Source: Cognatishimia coralii
Lineage (GTDB): Bacteria; Pseudomonadota; Alphaproteobacteria; Rhodobacterales; Rhodobacteraceae
DNA: 64,000 nucleotides
NCBI RefSeq assembly: GCF_037478305.1
Contig: NZ_JBBGAZ010000001.1
Span: 1-64,000 of the forward strand
Direction of reading: 5' to 3'
How positions within the stretch are numbered: the stretch's first letter is position 1; every line of letters starts with the position of its first letter. Position numbers and translations under genes: made by a program. Positions 51,698 to 60,003 of this stretch are shown here, one piece after another. A model generated the notes under the pieces. It was not told the DNA's origin and did no database searches. It saw only the letters and a list, made by a program, of their open reading frames with translations.

Positions 51698-52521
51698 GCA
51701 TAGGTGAGAAAATCGGGAATGGCGGCCTCTTGCTGCTGGGATGCGGCAAGATGGGCGGCGCGATGCTGCGCGGTTGGCTTGCGCAGGGTCTGGCGGCCGA
51801 TCAGGTCACGGTTCTCGATCCTTATCCAGCGGATTGGTTGGTGGCGCTTGAAGCAGACGGTCTGCGTCTGAACAAACAGCCAGAGACCGCGCCCGATATC
51901 GCTGTGATCGCGACCAAACCGCAGATTATGGCCGACGCTATTCCTGGCGTTGCCGCCTTTGGCAATGGCCCGACCATGTTCATCTCTGTGGCGGCAGGTA
52001 CGCTGATCTCGACCTTTGAAGAGATGCTTGGCGATAAAACTCCGATCATCCGCGTGATGCCAAACACACCTGCGGCCATTGGGGCAGGGATCTCGGCGTT
52101 GGTGTCCAATCACTCTGTGTCTGGCGACCAAATGGCTTTGGCCGAAGAACTCTTGGCCGCTGTGGGTCAAACAGTCCTCTTGGACAACGAGGACCAGATG
52201 CATGCGGTTACGGCCCTTTCGGGCTCTGGCCCGGCCTATGTCTTTGCCATGGCAGAGGCGATGACCTCTGCTGGTGAAAAGCTTGGCTTGCCGTCTGATA
52301 TGGCGAAAAAGCTCGCGCTTGGCACCATCGCCGGCGCAGGACGGCTGATGCTGGAAAGCGGCACAGAGCCTGCCACCCTGCGCGAACAGGTGACCTCACC
52401 CAATGGCACGACGTATGCCGGGCTTCAGGTGTTGCAACAAACGCCTGAAGGGCTGCAAGACTTGATCGACGCGACGCTCAAGGCTGCGTCTGATCGCAGC
52501 GAGGATCTGGCGAAAGGTTGA
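51694..52521 (+). CDS. proC: pyrroline-5-carboxylate reductase
   Basis: 275 residues. Rossmann motif LLGCGKMGGAMLRGWLAQGL near 12-31, VIATKPQIM, the conserved IRVMPNTPAAIGAGISAL and the C-terminal domain ALSGSGPAYVFAMAEAMTSAGEKLGL spread over 165-190. It reduces 1-pyrroline-5-carboxylate to proline with NAD(P)H; related cyclic imines are possible. The start overlaps the aminotransferase stop (ATGA), linking it to amino-acid uptake. It may be the main proC of the cell, or a catabolic imine reductase. Confidence 0.88.
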   Translation: MSIGEKIGNGGLLLLGCGKMGGAMLRGWLAQGLAADQVTVLDPYPADWLVALEADGLRLNKQPETAPDIAVIATKPQIMADAIPGVAAFGNGPTMFISVAAGTLISTFEEMLGDKTPIIRVMPNTPAAIGAGISALVSNHSVSGDQMALAEELLAAVGQTVLLDNEDQMHAVTALSGSGPAYVFAMAEAMTSAGEKLGLPSDMAKKLALGTIAGAGRLMLESGTEPATLREQVTSPNGTTYAGLQVLQQTPEGLQDLIDATLKAASDRSEDLAKG

Positions 52522-52527
52522 CGAAAC

Positions 52528-52547
52528 GGGCCCTTCGGGGCCCTTTT
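52528..52547 (+). terminator. Rho-independent terminator after proC
   Basis: GGGCCC-TTCG-GGGCCC closed by a stable TTCG tetraloop and followed by TTTTCTTT. It ends the aap-proC operon. Confidence 0.9.
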
Positions 52548-52627
52548 CTTTAACCTTTGTTTAGCCCCAAAAGCCTCGACCCTCACTTGTTTTCAGGTCA
52601 TACTTGGGCCAATGCTGGAGAATTGGT

Positions 52628-53674
52628 GTGCCCTTTCTATACGTCTATAGCCCAAGCGATTTCGTAGAGACTCCACCTGCAGAGTCCGGCGCGATGGCCG
52701 CAGGGTCTGGCACGTTCACGCTCGAGCTTGCGCCCGGCGCGACGCCCACGCTGATCGAGGTCAACGACGCCGACGGCGTGCTAGACGAAGTCGATTATAG
52801 TCAAACACTCGACAGTGGCGTGAACATCGACGGCACAGAATACGCCGAAGGCACAACGATCCATTCGGCCTATGACCTTCTGAACACCGACACGGGCCAC
52901 AAAGTCACCAGCCTGCATTTCGGCGGAGACGGCTATGAGCAGGGTGCCATCCACGGCATGGTCTCGACTGTACGGTTTGAGCCCGGCCAAACCTATACAT
53001 TCAACGTCGAACGCACCTCGCACAGGAAGAACAACCAATACGAGGACTATGTTGCCTGTTTTGCTGCTGATACGCTGATCAGAACCATAAAGGGCGACAT
53101 CCGCGCCATCGACCTGAACGCCGGTGACATGGTGGAAACGCAAGACGCCGCGGCGCAGGTTTTGCGCATGAAGCTGTCTCGCGAGGTAGGGGCCGAGGAA
53201 CTTGCCAAGCGTCCCAATCTACGCCCGATCTGCATCACCGCAGGGGCTTTGGGGCAGGGGCTGCCGAAACGCGATCTCTGGGTCTCGCCTCAGCATCGGA
53301 TGTTGGTAGACGGCCCTTTGTGTGAACGCATGTTTGGTCGCGCCTCAGTGCTGATCCCTGCGCGGAAAATGTGCGCGTTGCCAGGGGTTTACGAAGATAC
53401 ATCCTGCACATCCGTCACTTATGTGCATCTGGTCTTCGACAGTCACCAACTGGTGTTCGCCGAAGGCGCGCCGTCCGAGAGTTTCTTTAACGGAGCCAAG
53501 GAATTGGCCGGCATGACGGACGAAGCGCGCCAAGAGTTCCTGTCGCTTTTCCCTCAGGCCGAGACGCGCCGCATCAACTCTAACGCCGTGCGCCCGATCC
53601 TTGAAGGTGCGCAGGCGCGGGCTTTGGCGCGGCGGCTTGGCAAAAACAACCAGCGTGTTCTGAAACAGGGCTAG
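52628..53674 (+). CDS. Hint-domain (hedgehog/intein-type) protein
   Basis: 348 residues from a GTG start, chosen because GGAGA lies 7 nt before it and the N-terminus then reads MPFLYVYSPSDF. The first 140 residues are an unassigned beta-rich region (FTLELAPGATPTLIEVND). The Hint domain begins at C144 (VACFAADTLIRTIKGDIRAIDLNAGDMV), the splicing-type Cys followed by the VxT-like turn, and contains the block WVSPQHRMLVDG with the conserved His. Many Rhodobacterales carry such short secreted Hint proteins, some with N-terminal calcium-binding repeats. Autocatalytic cleavage at Ala-Cys143/144 is possible. Function unknown; single gene. Confidence 0.8.
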   Translation: MPFLYVYSPSDFVETPPAESGAMAAGSGTFTLELAPGATPTLIEVNDADGVLDEVDYSQTLDSGVNIDGTEYAEGTTIHSAYDLLNTDTGHKVTSLHFGGDGYEQGAIHGMVSTVRFEPGQTYTFNVERTSHRKNNQYEDYVACFAADTLIRTIKGDIRAIDLNAGDMVETQDAAAQVLRMKLSREVGAEELAKRPNLRPICITAGALGQGLPKRDLWVSPQHRMLVDGPLCERMFGRASVLIPARKMCALPGVYEDTSCTSVTYVHLVFDSHQLVFAEGAPSESFFNGAKELAGMTDEARQEFLSLFPQAETRRINSNAVRPILEGAQARALARRLGKNNQRVLKQG

Positions 53675-54561
53675 CCCGCCTGAAACGCCGTCATTTCCTC
53701 TTCGATCCACCCTTGAAACGCGCGGGACGCAGGGGTGCTGCCGTGTTCTGGGGCAGGTTGCAGGAAATAGCCCTCGGAGAGTTCCGGACGATGATCGAAG
53801 GGCTCTAACAGGTCGCCGCGTGCCAGAATATCGCGCGCAAGCGTGTTATGCGACATGGTGATCCCCGCGCCATATATGGCCGCTTGCATGGAAATGTTGA
53901 ACGTCGAGGTCAAATTCACCGCGCGGGGGGGCAGGGATTGCGGGCTTTTTGATTTCAGCCACTTGCCCCATGACCCTGTCACGCCAGCACAGTCAAAAAG
54001 AGTCGCTGTCGTAAGATCGATGTCGCCGTCTTGATAACTCGGCGCACAAACCGGGAAGAATTGCTCGCGCGTCAGCCGGATTGACGCGCGCGACATATCC
54101 TCGGACCGGCCAAAGCGGATGTCGATGGTGGCACCGGCCGCATGACGATCTGGATCCCAGATGGGGGTGACGATGTTCAGCACAAGCCAAGGATGCTGTG
54201 CATAAAGCCGCGCCAGACGGGGTGCCAACCAGAACACCGAAAACGCCAGATTGCATTGCAAGACCATGCTGCGGCCTCGGTCGCCTCCAATGAAGGCTTG
54301 CGTACCACTTGCCAGCAAATCGAAGGCTTCGCGCACCACGGGCAGATAATTGCTGCCGTCTTCGGTCAGTTCCAGCGCCCGCGTTTTACGCACAAAGAGC
54401 GCGCGATTGAGGAAACTCTCAAGGCTGCGCACATGCTGGCTGACCGCAGATTGGGTCAAGTTCAACTCACTCGCGGCGCGTGTAAACGACAGATGCCGCG
54501 CACTTGCTTCAAAGGCACGCAGCCAGGTCAAAGGGGGCAGGGATTGCGTCGTGTCGGCCAT
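53671..54561 (-). CDS. LysR-family regulator (GcvA-like)
   Basis: 296 residues. HTH: LRAFEASARHLSFTRAASELNLTQSAVSQHVRSLESFL, about residues 13-50, followed by the GcvA-type effector domain (CNLAFSVFWLAPRLARLYA; GATIDIRFGRSED). The open frame extends 47 codons upstream without a domain, so the ATG at 54561 is used. It is divergent from the class II aldolase operon, 109 bp apart, and is its likely regulator. Its stop overlaps the end of the Hint gene. Confidence 0.86.
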   Translation of the reverse strand: MADTTQSLPPLTWLRAFEASARHLSFTRAASELNLTQSAVSQHVRSLESFLNRALFVRKTRALELTEDGSNYLPVVREAFDLLASGTQAFIGGDRGRSMVLQCNLAFSVFWLAPRLARLYAQHPWLVLNIVTPIWDPDRHAAGATIDIRFGRSEDMSRASIRLTREQFFPVCAPSYQDGDIDLTTATLFDCAGVTGSWGKWLKSKSPQSLPPRAVNLTSTFNISMQAAIYGAGITMSHNTLARDILARGDLLEPFDHRPELSEGYFLQPAPEHGSTPASRAFQGWIEEEMTAFQAG

Positions 54562-54574
54562 ATGCGATGCACCT

Positions 54575-54595
54575 ATAAGTTTTCTTAATGCATTA
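54575..54595. promoter_or_regulatory. LysR-type dyad upstream of the aldolase operon
   Basis: ATAAG-TTTT-CTTAA at 54575-54588 overlaps the palindrome TAATGCATTA (54586-54595), 14 bp upstream of the LysR ATG. The layout resembles GcvA/AmpR-type sites (A/T-rich arms around a 4-bp centre). Confidence 0.5.
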
Positions 54596-54670
54596 GCCGC
54601 AAATTCATCGTTTGTCAGCAGGGGCTTTCCTGAACAGAGTAGAGGCAAGCTAAGATCAAAGGACTTTCCC

Positions 54671-55426
54671 ATGCGCGACGAACACCATTCAGCCAACCTC
54701 ACTCATTGGGATGAAAGGGTGGATATGGCCGCAGCCTTCCGCTGGACCGCGCGACTGGGCATGCATGAGGCCGTGGCGAACCATTTCAGCCTCGCGGTGA
54801 ATGAGGACGGCACCCAGTTTCTGATGAACCCGAACCAGCGCCATTTCAGCCGGATCAAAGCTTCTGATATGCTGCTTTTGGACGCCAACGATCCAACCAC
54901 CATGGATCAACCCGATGCGCCCGATCCAACCGCTTGGGGGCTGCATGGCTCGATCCACCGCGCCTGCCCACATGCGCGCTGTGTGATGCATGTGCATTCC
55001 ATCCACGCCACAGTTCTGGCCTGTCTGGCAGACAGCACCCTGCCGCCAATTGACCAGAACTGTGCGGCGTTCTTTAACCGTTATGTGGTGGATGACCAAT
55101 ATGCGGGACTAGCCTTTGAAGAAGAGGGCACGCGTTGCGCGGCCATGCTCAGCGATCCCAAGATCAAGACCATGATCATGGGCAACCATGGCGTGCTGAT
55201 CATTGGCGATACCGTCGCCGATGCCTTCAACCGGCTTTATTATTTCGAACGCGCCGCCGAGACCTATATCCGCGCGCTGCAAACCGGACAGCCTTTGCGC
55301 GTCCTTTCGGACGAAATTGCTGAGAAAACCGCGCAGGAACTGGATGACTATCCGGATCAAAGCGGGCGTCACCTAGCCGAGCTTAAGGCGATCTTGGACG
55401 AAGAGGGCAGCACCTACGCCAATTAA
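54671..55426 (+). CDS. class II aldolase/adducin family protein
   Basis: 251 residues. Zinc-site and active-site pieces are visible: HFSLAVNEDGTQFLMNPNQRHFSRI near the N-terminus, HGSIHRACPHARCVMHVHSIHATVL near 95-120 (two metal His in HVHS) and IMGNHGVLIIGDTVADAF near 175. The family cleaves or epimerises hydroxy-sugar phosphates or acts on other beta-hydroxy carbonyls; many members in soil and marine bacteria have unknown substrates. First gene of a three-gene operon with a sterol-desaturase-like and a PanB-like gene. Confidence 0.85.
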   Translation: MRDEHHSANLTHWDERVDMAAAFRWTARLGMHEAVANHFSLAVNEDGTQFLMNPNQRHFSRIKASDMLLLDANDPTTMDQPDAPDPTAWGLHGSIHRACPHARCVMHVHSIHATVLACLADSTLPPIDQNCAAFFNRYVVDDQYAGLAFEEEGTRCAAMLSDPKIKTMIMGNHGVLIIGDTVADAFNRLYYFERAAETYIRALQTGQPLRVLSDEIAEKTAQELDDYPDQSGRHLAELKAILDEEGSTYAN

Positions 55427-55450
55427 CACTGCGACCATGGAGGAGGAGAC

Positions 55451-56437
55451 ATGACCGCAACAGATCCAGAAAGCGACCGCTGGCATTATCGGCCAGACCA
55501 CCTGGTGCCGCTAAATCCGCTGTTCAGCTGGCCGCCCAGCCCCCGCGCCGTGTGGAACTGGTATCGCGGGGCGTGGTTGCAGATCACGTCATTGACGCTC
55601 TGTATGGTCATGGCGCTGGTGGTATACTTTGCGGTTTTGCCGCCGCTTGAGAGCATGCAAAGTTTCGCCTTTGGCTGGATGTTTCGCATCTGGCTGATCA
55701 ATATGGTCGCTCAGACCCTGGTGGCGGGCACCCTGCATTGGTGGCTTTACATCCGCAAAGGTCAGGACATGAAGACCAAGTTCGACCGGCGAGATCTGAC
55801 GCGGAACAACGGTGTCTTTACCTTCAACAATCAGGTCTATGACAACATCTTCTGGACGCTTGGCAGCGCCATGACCGTGGCGACCGTCTATCAATGGATC
55901 ATCTGGTGGGCGATGGCGAATGGCTTTGTGGCGACGGTGACCTTTGCGGAAAACCCAATCTGGTGTTTTGTCTGGATGGCCTTTATCCCAATGTGGTCAG
56001 GCCTGCACTTTTACTGGGTGCATCGGCTGTCCCATCACCCAAAGCTCTATAAATACGTCCATGCTGTGCATCACCGGAATGTTAACGTGGGGCCATGGTC
56101 GGGGATCTCGAACCATTGGTACGAAAACATCCTCTACTTCACGACCTATTTCATCCATCTGATCGTGCCCAGCCACCCTCTGCATCTGTTGTTTCACAAT
56201 ATGTTCCAACAGGTTAGCCCGATCCTGTCGCATTCAGGGTTCGAAAAGCTGATCGTAAAGGAAAGCGAGGCCGCGCGGTCCGGGGATTTCTTCCATCAGC
56301 TGCATCACCGCTATTTCGAGTGCAACTATGGCACCTCGGAAATCCCTTTTGATCGCTGGTTTGGCACCTATCACGACGGCACGGCCGAGGCGACGACGCG
56401 CACGCGCGCCTTCAAGAAACAGATGTATACCAAGTGA
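55451..56437 (+). CDS. sterol desaturase / fatty-acid hydroxylase family membrane protein
   Basis: 328 residues with four or more membrane helices. The di-iron histidine clusters are present: HRLSHH (HX3HH), HAVHH (HX2HH), NHWYEN and HQLHH (HX2HH) between about residues 195 and 290. Such enzymes insert oxygen or a double bond into lipid-like substrates in the inner membrane. A very strong GGAGGAGGAG lies just before the ATG. It sits between class II aldolase and PanB-like genes, an unusual setting; fatty-acid or carotenoid hydroxylation are alternatives, but the context suggests a small-molecule pathway. Confidence 0.85.
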   Translation: MTATDPESDRWHYRPDHLVPLNPLFSWPPSPRAVWNWYRGAWLQITSLTLCMVMALVVYFAVLPPLESMQSFAFGWMFRIWLINMVAQTLVAGTLHWWLYIRKGQDMKTKFDRRDLTRNNGVFTFNNQVYDNIFWTLGSAMTVATVYQWIIWWAMANGFVATVTFAENPIWCFVWMAFIPMWSGLHFYWVHRLSHHPKLYKYVHAVHHRNVNVGPWSGISNHWYENILYFTTYFIHLIVPSHPLHLLFHNMFQQVSPILSHSGFEKLIVKESEAARSGDFFHQLHHRYFECNYGTSEIPFDRWFGTYHDGTAEATTRTRAFKKQMYTK

Positions 56438-56443
56438 GTGCCC

Positions 56444-57292
56444 ATGAAACGGATCTATGATTTCAGCCGCAGCCCCGCCGAGCGGAACTACACCATCGCC
56501 GATCTGCAGGCTTTGAAAGGCTCGGGCAAAAAGCTCTCGATGTCCAATCCCGCCAATGCCGACGAGCTGCGCGCCTGTATCGAGGCGGGGATCGACCTTT
56601 TGGTTGTCTGGGAGAGCCAGATCGAAGAAGTCCGCCAGATCGCGCCCACGCATTTCGCAGGCGTCAGCTCGACCTGGGCGCAGTTCGGCTCGGCGCAGGA
56701 AATCATGGACCATGCTTTTGATATGATGCGCAAAGGCGGGGACATGTATTATACGCTCCGGTCCTTTGATGTGATGGAGATGCTCGCCAAAGAGGGCATT
56801 CCGGTGCAAAGCCACATCGGCCTGATCCCGACCTTCAGCCACTATTGCGGTGGCCTGCGCGGGTTTGGTCGCAAGGCGGATGAGGCGATGGAGATCTATA
56901 AGACGCTGAAACGTATGGAAGACGTGGGTGTCTTTGCGGTCGAGGCCGAATGCATCGCCGAAGAAGTTCTTGAGGCGGTGAACGACAAGACCTCGATCGT
57001 GACCTTTTCGTTGGGATCGGGCATGGCGGGCGATGTGATTATGTCCTTTGTGGCAGATGTCTGCGGTGAGGCCAGCGAAGAAGACACGCCGCCCAAACAC
57101 GCCCATGCCTTTGGCAATGTTGGGCGCTTGCACAAGCAAATCCACGAAGAACGTGTCGCAGCCCTTGGTGAATTCCACCGCGAAGTCGTGGCCGAGAAAT
57201 TCCCCTATGCCAGCACCAACATCGGCATGCATGCAGGCGAGAAAGAAAAATTCCTAGAAGCCTTGGACAAATGGACGCCCACGCATCAATAA
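56444..57292 (+). CDS. ketopantoate hydroxymethyltransferase (PanB)-like TIM-barrel protein
   Basis: 282 residues (a GTG two codons upstream is possible). The pattern follows PanB: SMSNPANADELRACIEAGID then LLVVWES for the VGDS metal site, PVQSHIGLIPTFSHYCGG for HIGLTPQ, DVGVFAVEAECIAEEV for the catalytic-Glu segment LECVP, and FSLGSGMAGDVIMSF for IGIGAG..DGQ. Divergence at the first metal site (Glu for Asp) argues against simple PanB activity, and panC is not near. It may carry out another aldol-type reaction on a 2-oxo acid, or belong to the wider PEP mutase/KPHMT group. It is the last gene of the trio. Confidence 0.72.
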   Translation: MKRIYDFSRSPAERNYTIADLQALKGSGKKLSMSNPANADELRACIEAGIDLLVVWESQIEEVRQIAPTHFAGVSSTWAQFGSAQEIMDHAFDMMRKGGDMYYTLRSFDVMEMLAKEGIPVQSHIGLIPTFSHYCGGLRGFGRKADEAMEIYKTLKRMEDVGVFAVEAECIAEEVLEAVNDKTSIVTFSLGSGMAGDVIMSFVADVCGEASEEDTPPKHAHAFGNVGRLHKQIHEERVAALGEFHREVVAEKFPYASTNIGMHAGEKEKFLEALDKWTPTHQ

Positions 57293-57299
57293 AGGCCCC

Positions 57300-57330
57300 T
57301 TGACCTTCCAGTAACTGGAGGCCCTATTTA
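57300..57330 (+). promoter_or_regulatory. CueR-controlled copA promoter
   Basis: TTGACC (-35, 57300-57305) and TATTTA (-10, 57325-57330) are separated by 19 bp, the long spacer typical of MerR-type promoters. Inside it lies CCTTCCAGTAACTGGAGG, very close to the known CueR operator. The ATG of copA is about 30 bp downstream. Confidence 0.9.
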
Positions 57331-57358
57331 GTCATGGACGTCACTCAATGAGGATCCC

Positions 57359-59620
57359 ATGGCACAGGCAACGCGTGTTCAAATTGACATCACCGGTATG
57401 AACTGCGGCTCTTGCGTGGGCCGGGTGGAGCGGGCTTTGACCGACGTGCCAGACGTCGCTGAGGCCTCGGTCAACCTTGCGAGCGAAAGCGCACTAGTGT
57501 CGCTTGCCTCCAAAGGGCATGTGGATCGAGTGCTCGCGGCTTTAAATGAGGCGGGCTACCCCGGAAGCGTCCGTCAGGCAGAAGCGCCGAGACGGGATAA
57601 ATCCGAGGAAATTGAAAACCTTAGGCGGTCGGTCATCCTGGCGGCAATTCTGGCCGCTCCGGTGTTCTTTGCCGAAATGGGCGGGCATCTTTATCCACCG
57701 TTGCACCATTGGATCGCAGCTAACATCGGGCTTGGGACATCTCACGTTCTTCAGTTTCTGTTGACCGCGCTCATCCTTATTGGGCCGGGGCGTCAGTTCT
57801 ATCAGCTTGGCATCCCATCCCTCTTGAAGGGGGCGCCAGACATGAACGCTTTGGTGGCGCTTGGCACTTTGGCGGCCTTTGGGTTTTCTGTGGTGGCCAC
57901 CTTCGCACCGTCAATTCTGCCTGCCGGAAGCGCCAATGTGTATTATGAGGCCGCCGCCGTCATCGTGGTTTTGATCCTGTTTGGACGTTATCTTGAGGCC
58001 CGCGCCAAGGGCCGCGCCGGAGATGCCATCGCCGAATTGGTCGGCCTCGCCCCCAAAACCGCGCGCGTTTTGCGAGGGGGTGGGCATAAGGATGTTCCCA
58101 TTTCAGACATCGCAGTCGGAGACCTGCTGCAAGCCCGACCCGGTGAACGGATCGCTGTGGATGGCGTGGTGACAAAGGGCAGCTCTTATGTGGATGAGGC
58201 CATGTTGACCGGAGAGCCTGTGCCCGCTGCCAAGGGCGCGGGCGATGATGTGATCGCGGGCACTATAAACGGTCAGGGCGTTCTGACCTATCGCGCCGAA
58301 AAGATCGGGGCAGAGACAGTTCTGGCGCGGATTGTAGCGATGGTCGAAGAGGCGCAGGGGGCGAAGCTGCCCATACAGGCCTTGGTGGATCGCATCACGC
58401 TGTGGTTTGTTCCCGCAATCATCGGAGTGGCCGTGGTCACGTTTGGGATCTGGCTGCTCTTCGGTCCGTCTCCGTCCCTCATCTCAGCGATTGTGGCGTC
58501 GGTATCGGTTCTGATTATTGCCTGCCCCTGCGCCATGGGGTTAGCGACGCCCACCTCGATTGTTGTCGGAACGGGGAGGGCCGCGCAGTGGCACGTTCTT
58601 TTTCGGCGCGGAGATGCGCTGCAGCGTTTGCAGAACGTGGATGTTGTGGCTTTGGACAAAACCGGGACGCTTACTATGGGGCGTCCAGAAGTGTCGGGAA
58701 TTTTCGTTGCAGAAGGTCTAGAGGAAGACGAGGTCCTGAAGGTCGCGGCCTCTGTCGAGCAACATTCCGAACACCCTCTGGCCCGCGCCATTGTCGATGC
58801 AGCGCAGGCGCGAGGTCTTGCGCTCTGTCAATCCACCGTTGTGACCGCCCACACAGGACGCGGCATCGAAGCACGCACGGATGAGCATCACATTCACTTG
58901 GGATCAGGCCGTTTCATGGCAGACATCGGGGCCAGCACGCAGGACTTTGAGCAGCAGGCTCAAACAGCGGCGCTTGCGGGGCAAACTCCTATCTTTCTTG
59001 CGGTGGCGGGGCGCTGTCTCGCCCTCATTCTCGTGTCTGATCAACTGCGAGACACCACACCCGCGGCGATTGGAAACCTCAAGGCGCGTGGCCTTGAGGT
59101 GGTCATGATCACTGGTGACACAGAGGCGACGGCTCAGGCGATTGCGCGGGATCTCGGCATCGATCGCGTCATTGCGGGCGTTTTGCCCGAAGGCAAATCA
59201 GAGGCCATCCGTGCGCTGCAATCAGGCCAACGCTCTGTGGCCTTCGTCGGAGACGGTATCAACGACGCACCCGCTTTGGCGCAAGCTGACGTAGGGATTG
59301 CGATTGGGACAGGGACCGACGTGGCGATTGAAACCGCTGACGTGGTTCCGATGTCGCCGGATCTGAACGGTGTGATCAATGCGCTGGACGTCAGCAAGGC
59401 CACCATGCGCAACATTCGCCAGAACCTGGGCTGGGCCTTTGGCTATAACGTCTTGCTGATCCCGGTGGCGGCAGGCGTTCTTGTGCCCTTCGGGGGGCCG
59501 CTCTTGTCGCCCATGCTTGCGGCTGGCGCGATGGCACTGTCCAGCGTCTTTGTCGTCACCAATGCGCTGCGGTTGCGCCTGTTGCGCCCCGCGCTGCCCT
59601 CGAAAGGAACCCTGTCATGA
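57359..59620 (+). CDS. copA: Cu(I)-exporting P1B-type ATPase
   Basis: 753 residues with one N-terminal HMA domain (GMNCGSC, Cys at 16 and 19). Membrane helices surround the actuator motif TGEPVP near 285; the metal site is CPC at 389-391 (IIACPCAMGLATPTS). The phosphorylation motif is DKTGTLT at D433, followed by HSEHPLA (the P1B His-Pro) and GDGINDAPALAQADVGIA. C-terminal helices carry the N and M/S residues expected of Cu(I) ATPases (GYNVLLIP, MALSSVFVVTNALRL). It expels cytoplasmic copper. GAGG precedes the ATG, and the CueR box lies upstream. Confidence 0.95.
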   Translation: MAQATRVQIDITGMNCGSCVGRVERALTDVPDVAEASVNLASESALVSLASKGHVDRVLAALNEAGYPGSVRQAEAPRRDKSEEIENLRRSVILAAILAAPVFFAEMGGHLYPPLHHWIAANIGLGTSHVLQFLLTALILIGPGRQFYQLGIPSLLKGAPDMNALVALGTLAAFGFSVVATFAPSILPAGSANVYYEAAAVIVVLILFGRYLEARAKGRAGDAIAELVGLAPKTARVLRGGGHKDVPISDIAVGDLLQARPGERIAVDGVVTKGSSYVDEAMLTGEPVPAAKGAGDDVIAGTINGQGVLTYRAEKIGAETVLARIVAMVEEAQGAKLPIQALVDRITLWFVPAIIGVAVVTFGIWLLFGPSPSLISAIVASVSVLIIACPCAMGLATPTSIVVGTGRAAQWHVLFRRGDALQRLQNVDVVALDKTGTLTMGRPEVSGIFVAEGLEEDEVLKVAASVEQHSEHPLARAIVDAAQARGLALCQSTVVTAHTGRGIEARTDEHHIHLGSGRFMADIGASTQDFEQQAQTAALAGQTPIFLAVAGRCLALILVSDQLRDTTPAAIGNLKARGLEVVMITGDTEATAQAIARDLGIDRVIAGVLPEGKSEAIRALQSGQRSVAFVGDGINDAPALAQADVGIAIGTGTDVAIETADVVPMSPDLNGVINALDVSKATMRNIRQNLGWAFGYNVLLIPVAAGVLVPFGGPLLSPMLAAGAMALSSVFVVTNALRLRLLRPALPSKGTLS

Positions 59621-60003
59621 ACATCGGACAAGTTGCGAAGTCCTCGGGGATCCCGGTGAAAACCATTCGCTACTACGAAGAGATCGGCTTTATCCGCCCG
59701 GATCGCGACGCCAATGGCTATCGGAATTTCGACGACAGAGACCTGCATAAACTGGCCTTTATCGGTCGCGCGCGGTCTTTGGGGTTCACCATCGAGGAAT
59801 GCCGCGCGCTATTGGCGCTCTATGAGGACCAATCCCGCGCCAGTGCCGATGTGAAACGCCTTGCCATGGATCACCTGAAGGACATCGACGCCAAGATCGC
59901 CGCGCTGAAATCCATGCGGGACACGCTGTCTGACCTTGTGACCTCTTGCGCGGGTGATGACCGTCCCGATTGCCCGATCCTGAATGATCTTGCAGGGCGC
60001 TAA
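59617..60003 (+). CDS. cueR: Cu(I)-responsive MerR-family activator
   Basis: 128 residues. N-terminal wHTH (MNIGQVAKSSGIPVKTIRYY, then EEIGFIRPDRDANGYRNFDD), a dimerisation helix, and the metal loop with C111 and C119, spaced as Cys112 and Cys120 of E. coli CueR. This spacing and the absence of the extra Cys found in ZntR point to monovalent Cu/Ag/Au. ATGA overlap with copA puts it in the same operon, so it regulates its own synthesis through the copA promoter. Confidence 0.94.
   Translation: MNIGQVAKSSGIPVKTIRYYEEIGFIRPDRDANGYRNFDDRDLHKLAFIGRARSLGFTIEECRALLALYEDQSRASADVKRLAMDHLKDIDAKIAALKSMRDTLSDLVTSCAGDDRPDCPILNDLAGR

Noticed and set aside
56444..57292. genuine panB for pantothenate synthesis
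   Set aside because: The first metal motif is changed and panC is absent nearby; the operon context is different. Reported as PanB-like.
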